Assembly (NCBI RefSeq): GCF_013359695.1
Contig: NZ_JABFMU010000029.1
Location: 1 to 64,000, forward strand
Direction of reading: 5' to 3'
DNA: 64,000 nucleotides
Source of the DNA: Pseudomonas sp. C2B4
GTDB lineage: Bacteria; Pseudomonadota; Gammaproteobacteria; Pseudomonadales; Pseudomonadaceae
Part shown: positions 8,862-16,398 of the stretch, in pieces
Layout: the number at the start of each line of letters is the position of its first letter
How positions within the stretch are numbered: the stretch's first letter is position 1
The notes under the pieces: model-generated
What the model saw: the letters and a program-made list of their open reading frames with translations, nothing else
Database searches by the model: none
What the model was told of the DNA's origin: nothing
Made by a program: the position numbers and the translations under genes

Positions 8862-9647
8862 TTGCTTATCGAGTCCCGTCGCCGCGCCTATCTGAGCGCC
8901 ATGCAGGTGGTCAACTGGCTGCCGCGTACCGAATTGCCCTTTGCTGCGCCGTCGCGGCCCGAATGGCTGGAGCCGCCCGAGCCGTTGGTCGTTGCCCCGC
9001 AAGCACCAGCGCCTGTGGCCGAGGTTCCCGCGGAGCCTGTGGTCAAACCAGCCGAGCGGGTGAAGATCGAGGTGCCGCGACCGTCGCTGGCGAGCACGCG
9101 CACCGGGGCCAAACCGGTGGAAGAGGCCGAAGAGGCGCCGGTCGTCGCCAAAGTCGCACCTGTACCGCCTCCGCGATTCGCCCTGCAATTGCTGCGAGCC
9201 GGGCGTTGCCTGCTGTTGGTGGAGTTACCCACAGGCGAAGCCTTTCAGAGCCGCGATCCGGCGTATTTGCTGCTCAAGGACATGCTGCGCGCCGCCGGTC
9301 TGCCGGACAGCCCACAGATCGTTGGTGAGCCGGTGCGTTGGCCGCTGCTGGTGCGTGGTTCCATGGATCAGGGGCCGGAAGCCGCTCGCGACTTCGTGCA
9401 GGGTTTTCTCTCGGCTCGACTGGAAGACGCACCGTGCGTCTGTTTGTGGCTGATCGGCCTGCCGGCGGTGCGCTTTGCCGGTGAGGCGAGCGCCGAATCC
9501 TACAACCGCGAACTCCAGGTCGAAGGCCTGGGTTCTGTCTGGGCCTTGCCGGGCCTGGAATTATTAATGGAAGAGCCACAGCGTAAGGCTGATGTCTGGC
9601 AAGCCATGCGTCGGCTGATGGCGCGCTGGAAAGAATCGAATGAGTGA
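8862..9647 (+). CDS. holD: Cryptic DNA polymerase III psi subunit (HolD-like)
   Basis: 261 aa. In E. coli the psi subunit gene holD overlaps rimI; here this ORF overlaps rimI by 8 nt in the same order. A divergent psi encoded upstream of rimI has been described in P. aeruginosa. The N-terminus (RRRAYLSAMQVVNW) resembles the chi-binding N-terminus of psi (R-x-W-x-L-x2-L/M-x-I/V-x2-W). Residues about 30-105 are a Pro/Ala/Val/Glu-rich linker absent from the 137-aa E. coli protein. The frame opens just after an in-frame TGA at 8856, so the start must be TTG 8862 or a later codon such as ATG 8901. Psi links the clamp loader, through chi, to SSB. Confidence 0.75.
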   Translation: MLIESRRRAYLSAMQVVNWLPRTELPFAAPSRPEWLEPPEPLVVAPQAPAPVAEVPAEPVVKPAERVKIEVPRPSLASTRTGAKPVEEAEEAPVVAKVAPVPPPRFALQLLRAGRCLLLVELPTGEAFQSRDPAYLLLKDMLRAAGLPDSPQIVGEPVRWPLLVRGSMDQGPEAARDFVQGFLSARLEDAPCVCLWLIGLPAVRFAGEASAESYNRELQVEGLGSVWALPGLELLMEEPQRKADVWQAMRRLMARWKESNE

Positions 9648-10092
9648 CGCTGTATCGTTCCGCCCGATGACCGAGGCGGACCTGGAAGCTGTACTGAAAA
9701 TCGAATACGCCGCGTACAGTCACCCCTGGACCCGCGGCATTTTTCTCGATGGCCTGGGCAAGTACCAGATCTGGCTGATGTTCGAAGGTCAACAGCAGGT
9801 CGGCCACGGTGTGGTGCAGATCATTCTCGACGAGGCGCATCTGCTGAATATCACCGTCAAACCGGAAAACCAGGGCCGTGGCCTGGGTTTGACGCTGCTG
9901 GAGCATCTGATGTCGATTGCCTACAAGGCCGATGCCCGGGAGTGTTTCCTGGAGGTACGCGACAGCAATACTGCGGCGTTCAAGTTGTATGAGCGCTATG
10001 GCTTCAACGAGATCGGCCGGCGGCGGGATTACTACCCGGCGGTGGGTGGGCGCGAAGATGCGGTGGTCATGGCCTGTACTTTGGTCGATTGA
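9640..10092 (+). CDS. rimI: Ribosomal protein bS18-alanine N-acetyltransferase RimI
   Basis: 150 aa GNAT acetyltransferase. The acetyl-CoA loop reads ENQGRGLGLTLL (about residues 79-90, the Q/R-x-x-G-x-G/A motif), followed by the RimI-typical EVRDSNTAAFKLYERYGF segment. RimI acetylates the N-terminal alanine of S18. Length equals the family norm (about 148). The ATG lies inside the end of holD (8 nt overlap), supporting a coupled holD-rimI unit as in enterobacteria. A REPIN follows the stop. Confidence 0.94.
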   Translation: MSDAVSFRPMTEADLEAVLKIEYAAYSHPWTRGIFLDGLGKYQIWLMFEGQQQVGHGVVQIILDEAHLLNITVKPENQGRGLGLTLLEHLMSIAYKADARECFLEVRDSNTAAFKLYERYGFNEIGRRRDYYPAVGGREDAVVMACTLVD

Positions 10093-10101
10093 GATTGAAA
10101 G

Positions 10102-10195
10102 CTTCGCGAGCAGGCTCGCTCCCACAGTGAGCCTGTTTAGTACATAAATACTGTGACTCATCCAGGTCTTTGTGGGAGCGAGCCTGCTCGCGAAG
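10102..10195. repeat. REPIN (two REPs, GTGGGAG ends facing inward)
   Basis: CTTCGCGAGCAGGCTCGCTC... at 10102 and its inverted copy ending GCTCGCGAAG at 10195, with the TGTGGGAG ends facing each other across about 44 nt. It lies between the convergent rimI and acidic-protein genes. Confidence 0.85.
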
Positions 10196-10217
10196 GCGTC
10201 CTGGCAGGCACTGAAAA

Positions 10218-10613
10218 TCAGCGCTTTTTGTCGAGCGGATCACGCCGCGCCAGTTCCGCTTCATCCAACCCCTTGCCACCCCCGATGTCCTCTTCATCGA
10301 CAATGCTCAAATCCCAATCAGCCTGGCTGTCAGCACCGGTTTCATGGGCATCCCGGGCACCATCTTCCCGGATCAGGGTTTCAGGACTCATGTCGTCTTC
10401 AGTGGGTTCATGGTCAGAGGTCGAAGCACCGGTCATGCCAGCTTCACGTACGCGCCTGCGCGACATCCGTTGCTCGCCCGTCAGTTCGTCACCGATTTTG
10501 GCGCCGGGTTCTTCCTCATCGAAATCCAGCTCGTGCACCGAACCCATGCGGTCTTCGTTATCATCAACGGGCTCCGGTTGCACTGCATCGTAGGGACGTC
10601 GTGATTCAGTCAT
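10218..10613 (-). CDS. Conserved highly acidic protein of unknown function
   Basis: 131 aa from ATG 10613, which has GAGGA 6 nt upstream (an ATG two codons earlier would sit in the SD). The protein is rich in Asp and Glu, low in hydrophobic residues and likely disordered; the tail is basic (RRDPLDKKR). Such Pseudomonas proteins are sometimes labelled 'serine kinase/phosphatase', but I see no kinase P-loop, HxD motif or phosphatase metal motif, so the label is unsupported by this sequence. It stands alone, convergent with rimI and divergent from the carbonic anhydrase gene. Function unknown. Confidence 0.8.
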   Translation of the reverse strand: MTESRRPYDAVQPEPVDDNEDRMGSVHELDFDEEEPGAKIGDELTGEQRMSRRRVREAGMTGASTSDHEPTEDDMSPETLIREDGARDAHETGADSQADWDLSIVDEEDIGGGKGLDEAELARRDPLDKKR

Positions 10614-10753
10614 GGCCATTCCTCATACTATGAGTCTTACTAGGTGGACTCACCGGGCACATGAGAATTCCAATGAAAACACCTGTGATCCTTTCGTGAC
10701 CCCGACAGGCGGCTGTCTGTCAAAGCAGCAAATCATTCTTGAGGCTTCCCAGC

Positions 10754-11398
10754 ATGCACGACTTACAAGACCTGATTGATAACAACGAGCGTTGGGCTGA
10801 CGCAATCACCAAGGAAGATCCGGATTTCTTTGCCAAGCTGGCTCGCCAGCAAACACCTGAATACCTGTGGATCGGCTGCTCTGACGCGCGCGTGCCGGCC
10901 AACGAGATCGTTGGCATGTTGCCGGGGGATCTGTTCGTACACCGCAACGTGGCCAACGTTGTGTTGCATACCGATCTCAACTGCCTGTCGGTGATTCAGT
11001 ACGCGGTCGACGTGCTCAAGGTCAAGCACATCCTTGTCACTGGCCACTATGGCTGCGGCGGTGTACGCGCATCGATGCAGGATCGCCAGTTTGGCCTGAT
11101 CGATGGCTGGCTGCGTTCGATTCGCGATCTTTACTACGAAAAGCGCGATGAACTCGCCCAACTGGCCACCGAAGAGGAACGGGTGGATCGCCTCTGCGAA
11201 CTGAACGTGATCCAGCAAGTGGCCAACGTCGGCCACACCAGCATCGTGCAAAACGCCTGGCATCGCGGGCAGAACCTGTCGATCCACGGCTGCATTTATG
11301 GCATCAAGGACGGTCGCTGGAAAAGCCTGAACACCACCATCAGCGGCTTCGAGCAATTGCCGCCGCAGTACCGCCTGCGTCCGTTCGAGCCGCTGTAA
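10754..11398 (+). CDS. can: Beta-carbonic anhydrase
   Basis: 214 aa from ATG 10754, with GAGG at 10741-10744. It converts CO2 and water to bicarbonate for carboxylation reactions. The zinc ligands of type II beta-CAs are all present at E. coli Can numbering: C42, D44 (CSDAR), H98 and C101 (HYGCGGV). Length and N-terminus match the family (about 220 aa). Transcribed divergently from the acidic protein; the SET-domain gene is convergent 18 bp beyond the stop. Confidence 0.95.
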   Translation: MHDLQDLIDNNERWADAITKEDPDFFAKLARQQTPEYLWIGCSDARVPANEIVGMLPGDLFVHRNVANVVLHTDLNCLSVIQYAVDVLKVKHILVTGHYGCGGVRASMQDRQFGLIDGWLRSIRDLYYEKRDELAQLATEEERVDRLCELNVIQQVANVGHTSIVQNAWHRGQNLSIHGCIYGIKDGRWKSLNTTISGFEQLPPQYRLRPFEPL

Positions 11399-11416
11399 GC
11401 CCCGTTGGCTTTGTTC

Positions 11417-11932
11417 CTACAGCCGACGCCAGTGTTGTAAAAAACGCTGGCCGTCGGCGTTGGGCTGCTCATCGTAGCCGGTGATCCAGCCCCGGCAATT
11501 GTGCGCGCCACAGCGACAGGCGAACTGGCGCAGCAGTTTGTCTTCGCTGACGGTGTAATCCATCGTCAGCGAGTCGCCTGTTTGAATGTCCTGCAGCGCC
11601 CATAACCACAGATCGATCAATTCGAGATAAACATTGGGGTTACACGAGTGCTGCAGCAATCCGCAAAAGCGCGGGTCGTAGACATGTACGCCGGGCGCCA
11701 ATTGCCGGGTATGTTGGCCGCGATAGGGCAGCAAGTGCCCCGACACTCGGCAGACTCGGCTCATTCGGGGAAACTCGCGCAGTGCCATGGCGGCCACCGG
11801 TTTACCGGTGTTGTTCGTGATGATCTTGAAGTCGGCCAGGGACGGAAAACCTAACTGTAGGGGCAGCTCGGTAAAGGGGTAGACACCTTCGGGGGGACGT
11901 GCGGGAGAGTGGTGCGATGCATTGGCTTTCAT
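11417..11932 (-). CDS. Small SET-domain protein, putative protein-lysine methyltransferase
   Basis: 171 aa. The C-terminal half carries the SET-C signature: HSCNPN (95-100), then SLTMDY (121-126, equivalent of ELTxDY with the catalytic Tyr), then a post-SET zinc motif CRCGAHNCRG (139-148). The usual SET-N GxG motif is not obvious, so the domain looks minimal. SET enzymes transfer methyl from SAM to protein lysines; a bacterial target cannot be told from sequence. SD AAGGA precedes ATG 11932. It is convergent with can, with only 18 bp between the stops. Confidence 0.8.
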   Translation of the reverse strand: MKANASHHSPARPPEGVYPFTELPLQLGFPSLADFKIITNNTGKPVAAMALREFPRMSRVCRVSGHLLPYRGQHTRQLAPGVHVYDPRFCGLLQHSCNPNVYLELIDLWLWALQDIQTGDSLTMDYTVSEDKLLRQFACRCGAHNCRGWITGYDEQPNADGQRFLQHWRRL

Positions 11933-12073
11933 AACGATCCTTGTCGGCTAGGTGCTGCGACCTCCATCTGCTGACGATCCTGTCAGCACTGCAGCACATG
12001 GGTACGGCCCAAGCCTCTCGCAGATAGAACGGGCGGTCTACTGTCACAACTGACAGGATGACCGCCGTTCATC

Positions 12074-13246
12074 CTAGAATGGCGGCGGGGGAAGCGCGGT
12101 GGCCGGCGCTGGCGCCTTGAGCTGCTTGAGTTGGGGCGCAATTGTCGCTGACGCGCATTTGGCCACGGCCTGTGCGGTCTTCAGGTTGCGGATCGAAGTG
12201 TAGAACAACTCGCAGGTTTTCTCTTTCTGGGCCACTTGCCAGGTCTGGGTACAACTTTTGAGCTCGATGTCGGGATTGCTCTCCGGGTCCCGGCCCATGG
12301 CGGCTTGCCAGCAGGCGACACTCAAATCCTGCCCCATGACTTTCAGGCCCGCCGTATCGGCCTTGGCCTGGGCATCTTTGCCCGTATAGCTGGCCGGGTC
12401 GGCGACGTACCAGATGTAACTCGGGTGGTTGGAACCCAATACGGGCACTTTCACGCCGTCGCTCGGGCTGATGTTGACCAGGCTCAGAACATTCACGGTC
12501 GGCCCGTACTGCTGCTTGATCCAGTTACGCACTGGCGTACCGAAGGCGACCATCGGCAATGCTATTCCGCTGGCATGCACGCTGATGTTTTTGACCATCG
12601 TGGCCTGGTAATCCTTGAAATAGTCGTAGACACCTTCCAGGTCCTTGCCGGCGTTGGATGGCGCGGCAATCGGGGCGATATCGATGATGGTCTGGAAGCC
12701 CGGCGTCTGTTCGGCCGGGATACCGTTGATGGTCAACAACGAGGCCCAGCGATCCGTCGTGTCGGACCTCAGGTAATCCTGGGCTTGGGTCAGCGAATAG
12801 TCCGGGGGGAAGTGCAGCAACTCGACGCTTCTGCGGTTTTCCAGCGCCAGGCCCAGTGGCAGGAACAGGTTCCAGCTATACGCCCACTTGCCGTCGGCAT
12901 TCAGTTTGCTGGCGCCGTTATAGGCCAGATCGCCCGCATCGAGCAGCGCGGCCAAAGGTTTTTCATAACTTCTGGGCACTCCGCTGATGTCGGCGACGAG
13001 CTGACCCTTATCGGTTTTGACCAAAACCTTCGCGTCGCTGTAACCGTCGCGTTGCACGCTTTGGGTCAGGTAATGCTCGACGGTTTGCTCCAGCGTCCAG
13101 TTGCGAAAGCAAATCACATTGCAATTGTTTGGATAAGAAAACAGCCGGGTGACGCGTTCGGTGTTGCCCAGCTTCAGGCTGACATCGGCGTGGGCGGTGG
13201 CGCTCAGGGCGAGGGCGGCGAGGGAGAGTCCTGCAAGTTTGAACAT
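12074..13246 (-). CDS. Secreted protein of unknown function (390 aa)
   Basis: ATG 13246 with SD AAAAGGA gives a clear signal peptide (MFKLAGLSLAALALSATAHA, cut after AHA), so the product is periplasmic or exported. The mature part has several Cys (NNCNVICF, SVACW, KSCTQTW, KTCELF, AKCAS) that could form disulfides and ends in a Pro/Ala-rich tail. I recognise no domain or catalytic motif. It lies downstream of atoE on the same strand, behind a perfect hairpin, so it is probably its own transcription unit. Confidence 0.8.
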   Translation of the reverse strand: MFKLAGLSLAALALSATAHADVSLKLGNTERVTRLFSYPNNCNVICFRNWTLEQTVEHYLTQSVQRDGYSDAKVLVKTDKGQLVADISGVPRSYEKPLAALLDAGDLAYNGASKLNADGKWAYSWNLFLPLGLALENRRSVELLHFPPDYSLTQAQDYLRSDTTDRWASLLTINGIPAEQTPGFQTIIDIAPIAAPSNAGKDLEGVYDYFKDYQATMVKNISVHASGIALPMVAFGTPVRNWIKQQYGPTVNVLSLVNISPSDGVKVPVLGSNHPSYIWYVADPASYTGKDAQAKADTAGLKVMGQDLSVACWQAAMGRDPESNPDIELKSCTQTWQVAQKEKTCELFYTSIRNLKTAQAVAKCASATIAPQLKQLKAPAPATALPPPPF

Positions 13247-13310
13247 GCACAGGTCCTTTTCAGCGTTTAGATCCAAACCTTATTGAAGCAGACATGACCG
13301 GACAAAGAGT

Positions 13311-13334
13311 GGAGCCGATAGAAATATCGGCTCC
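13311..13334. terminator. Perfect GAAA-loop hairpin between atoE and the secreted protein
   Basis: GGAGCCGATA-GAAA-TATCGGCTCC, a 10-bp perfect stem just downstream of atoE. The T-run is better on the plus strand (TTTGGGTTTT), so termination of atoE is plausible but not certain. Confidence 0.6.
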
Positions 13335-13342
13335 TTTGGGTT

Positions 13343-14761
13343 TTACGGCATCACCGGTGGCGTATACGCCAGCGTCGTCCCCAGTGCCCACAGCAACACC
13401 AGCACCAGCGGCGTGTGCACCAGCAACTGCACGAACGAAAATCCGATCAAGTCCCGTGCCTTCAACCCCAGCACACCCAGCAGCGGCAGCATGTAGAACG
13501 GGTTGATCAGGTTAGGCAGTGCTTCGGCGGCGTTGTAGATCTGCACGGCCCAGCCCAGGTGGTAGTTCAAGTCGTTGGCCACTTGCATCACGTACGGCGC
13601 TTCGATGATCCACTTACCGCCGCCGGACGGGATGAAGAAGCCGAGAATCGCCGAGTAGACGCCCATCAACACCGCATAGGTGTCGTGGGAGGCAATGCTG
13701 ACGAAAAAGGTCGAGATATGGTGAGCCAGCGTCTGCGCATCGGCGCCTTTGACCGTGGTCATCAACGCGGCGATCGAGCCATACAGCGGGAACTGGATCA
13801 GCACGCCTGTGGTGGTCGGCACCGCACGGGCCACCGCATCGAGGAAGCTGCGCGGACGCCAGTGCAGCAGGGCCCCGAGCATGATGAACAGGAAGTTGTA
13901 GGTGTTCAGGCCGGAGATCGCACTGATCGCCGGTTTGGTCGAGAACTCATGGAACAGCCATCCGGCGGCCAGCAGCACCAACAGGATAGTCAGCAGCGGG
14001 CTGTGCTCCAGCCATTCGCCGGGACGGGTGCGCGGTTGCAGGGGCGGCAGATTGAAACTCGGGTCGACGCCGCAGGCCTTGGCGTCACGCGCCGAAGCCG
14101 GGCCAGGGGCCGTGGCATACGCAATGATGATCGAAATGACGACCAACGCCAGCAGCATCACACCGGATTGCCAGAGAAAGATGGTTTGAGTGAACGGAAT
14201 CACCCCGGTGATCGACAGGATCGACGGCGGCAGGCTGGCCGGGTTGGCCTGCAATTGCGCTGCCGACGACGACAGGCCCAAGGCCCACACCGCACCCAGA
14301 CCGAGGTAAGCCGCCGCCCCGGCGGCACGGTAGTCCATTTTCAGATCGGTCCGGCGGGCGAGGGCGCGCACCAGCAAACCACCGAACACCAGTGACAGGC
14401 CCCAGTTCAGCAACGACGCGACCATGGAAATCAATGCGACCCAGGCCACGGCGGAGCGGCCGTTTTTCGGCAGTTTCGCCAGGCGATCGATCAGTTTCAC
14501 CGCCGGTGGCGAACTGGCGACCACATAACCGCCGATGACCACGAACGCCATCTGCATGGTGAAGGGGATCAGACTCCAGAAACCATCGCCAAACGCCATG
14601 GCGGCGTCGGTGGGTTTGGCACCCATGGCCATGGTGGCCACGGCGACGATAATCACCGCCAGGGCGGCAAACACCCAGGAATCGGGGAACCAGCGTTCGG
14701 CAAAACTTGAGCAGCGCAGGGCAAAGCGGGCGGAGCGGCTATCTTCGATATCAGCGGCCAC
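13343..14761 (-). CDS. atoE: Short-chain fatty acid transporter, AtoE family
   Basis: 472 aa integral membrane protein with about 11-12 hydrophobic segments, of the AtoE/TIGR00366 short-chain fatty acid uptake family. Family-typical stretches include the N-terminal FAERWFPDSWVFA, NWGLSLVFGG, and FIPSGGGKWIIEAPYV near residue 375. Start is GTG 14761 with GAGG 7 nt before. In E. coli atoE sits with atoDAB (acetoacetate degradation), but no CoA-transferase or thiolase gene is next to it here, so the substrate is only a family inference. Divergent from the MHS transporter gene. Confidence 0.88.
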   Translation of the reverse strand: MAADIEDSRSARFALRCSSFAERWFPDSWVFAALAVIIVAVATMAMGAKPTDAAMAFGDGFWSLIPFTMQMAFVVIGGYVVASSPPAVKLIDRLAKLPKNGRSAVAWVALISMVASLLNWGLSLVFGGLLVRALARRTDLKMDYRAAGAAAYLGLGAVWALGLSSSAAQLQANPASLPPSILSITGVIPFTQTIFLWQSGVMLLALVVISIIIAYATAPGPASARDAKACGVDPSFNLPPLQPRTRPGEWLEHSPLLTILLVLLAAGWLFHEFSTKPAISAISGLNTYNFLFIMLGALLHWRPRSFLDAVARAVPTTTGVLIQFPLYGSIAALMTTVKGADAQTLAHHISTFFVSIASHDTYAVLMGVYSAILGFFIPSGGGKWIIEAPYVMQVANDLNYHLGWAVQIYNAAEALPNLINPFYMLPLLGVLGLKARDLIGFSFVQLLVHTPLVLVLLWALGTTLAYTPPVMP

Positions 14762-14961
14762 GGGAATACCTCGGATTTTTATGTTTGTTGTGGTCCTCGG
14801 GGCGGCACGGGCCCGTCTGGACAGGCACTAACAGTAAATCAACCGCTGGTCTTTTGCGGGGCTGATTTGCGGCTATGGGACTTTGGTCTAACGGGTTGTC
14901 CGCAGGCGCGTTTGCGTAGACCATGGGCGCCTTGGTTTTTGCCTGTGTCAGAGTTCTTTCA

Positions 14962-16275
14962 ATGACTGCCAACATCGATTCGCGTCCGGCGCCGTTCAGC
15001 CGCTCGGACTACAAAACCCTTGGGCTTGCGGCCCTCGGCGGGGCGCTGGAAATCTACGATTTCATCATTTTCGTATTTTTCGCGCTGACCTTGAGCCAGC
15101 TGTTCTTCCCGCCGGAAATGCCGGAATGGCTGCGATTGCTGCAAAGCTTCGGCATCTTTGTCACCGGTTACCTGGCACGGCCTCTGGGCGGCATCCTGAT
15201 GGCGCATTTCGCCGATCGACTGGGGCGCAAGCGGGTGTTCAGCCTGAGCATCCTGATGATGGCACTGCCGTGTCTGCTGATCGGGATCATGCCGACTTAC
15301 GCGCAGATCGGCTATTTCGCCCCCCTGCTGCTGTTGCTGCTGCGAGTCCTGCAGGGGGCGGCCGTGGGCGGTGAGGTGCCGAGCGCCTGGGTATTTGTTG
15401 CCGAGCACGCGCCGGTTGGCCATCGTGGTTACGCCCTGGGTTTTTTGCAGGCGGGTCTGACCTTTGGCTACCTGCTCGGCGCCTTGACGGCGACGTTCCT
15501 GGCCCAAGCCTTCACTCCGGTAGAAATTCTCGATTACGCCTGGCGCTTCCCGTTTTTGCTGGGCGGTGTGTTCGGTGTGATTGGCGTCTGGTTGCGTCGC
15601 TGGCTCAGCGAAACCCCGGTGTTCATGGCCATGCAGGCCCGGCGTGAGGAGGTCGGCGAACTGCCGCTGCGGGCAGTCCTGCGTGAGCATCGGCTGGCGA
15701 TGTGGCCGGCGATGATTCTGACCTGCGTGCTGACTTCGGCCGTTGTGGTGTTCGTGGTGATCACCCCGACCATGATGCAGAAAACCTTCGGCATGACCGC
15801 CAGCCACACGTTCGCCCTGAGTGCACTGGGCATCGTTTTTCTGAACATTGGCTGCGTGCTCGCGGGGTTGCTGGTCGATCGCATTGGCGCCTGGCGCACC
15901 GTCATGCTCTACAGTTTGCTGCTGCCGCTGGGCATCGGCGTGCTCTATAGCTGCCTGATCAGCGGTGGTCACTGGATCGGTCTGGCTTATGCGGTCGCGG
16001 GGCTTGGTTGCGGGGTGGTCGGTGCAGTGCCGTCGGTGATGGTCAGTCTGTTCCCTGCGCGAATTCGCGTGTCGGGTATCTCCTTCACGTACAACATTGC
16101 CTACGCCGCATGGGCGAGTATCACACCGCTGCTATTGATCGGTCTGATGCCGTGGAGCCCATGGATCTGCGTGATTTTCTGTGCGGTGATGGGCGCGGTG
16201 GGCGCGAGCAGTGCTGCGTACTTCGGTACGCGTATGCCGAGAATGGCCGGTTGCTCCGCCGCCGGTACCCTGTGA
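14962..16275 (+). CDS. MFS transporter, metabolite:H+ symporter (MHS)-like
   Basis: 437 aa with 12 predicted membrane helices. Loop 2-3 has the MFS signature HFADRLGRKRVF and TM4-5 has VLQGAAVGGEVPSAWVFVAEH, typical of the ProP/KgtP/citrate MHS subgroup. The N-terminus (LGGALEIYDFIIF) also fits. I chose ATG 14962 over an earlier in-frame codon at 14923 because the preceding residues are not family-like. Substrate probably an organic acid or osmolyte, not resolvable here. About 200 bp separate it from the divergent atoE. Confidence 0.88.
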   Translation: MTANIDSRPAPFSRSDYKTLGLAALGGALEIYDFIIFVFFALTLSQLFFPPEMPEWLRLLQSFGIFVTGYLARPLGGILMAHFADRLGRKRVFSLSILMMALPCLLIGIMPTYAQIGYFAPLLLLLLRVLQGAAVGGEVPSAWVFVAEHAPVGHRGYALGFLQAGLTFGYLLGALTATFLAQAFTPVEILDYAWRFPFLLGGVFGVIGVWLRRWLSETPVFMAMQARREEVGELPLRAVLREHRLAMWPAMILTCVLTSAVVVFVVITPTMMQKTFGMTASHTFALSALGIVFLNIGCVLAGLLVDRIGAWRTVMLYSLLLPLGIGVLYSCLISGGHWIGLAYAVAGLGCGVVGAVPSVMVSLFPARIRVSGISFTYNIAYAAWASITPLLLIGLMPWSPWICVIFCAVMGAVGASSAAYFGTRMPRMAGCSAAGTL

Positions 16276-16333
16276 TCGAAGGGAGCGGCTGACGCTGTGC
16301 AACTTTTTTTGTAGGACAAAGCTGAAACGCTCT

Positions 16334-16359
16334 TCAGAAAAGACCCACAAGGCCGATGG
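16334..16359 (+). promoter_or_regulatory. Candidate FliA (sigma-28) promoter
   Basis: TCAG (16334) - 14 nt - GCCGATGG (16352-16359), close to the flagellar sigma consensus, 39 nt before the PAS-PAS chemoreceptor start. Found by eye. Confidence 0.4.
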
Positions 16360-16398
16360 CTAGGCTGCATATCGCTTTCTATCCCATCGGTGCGTCCC

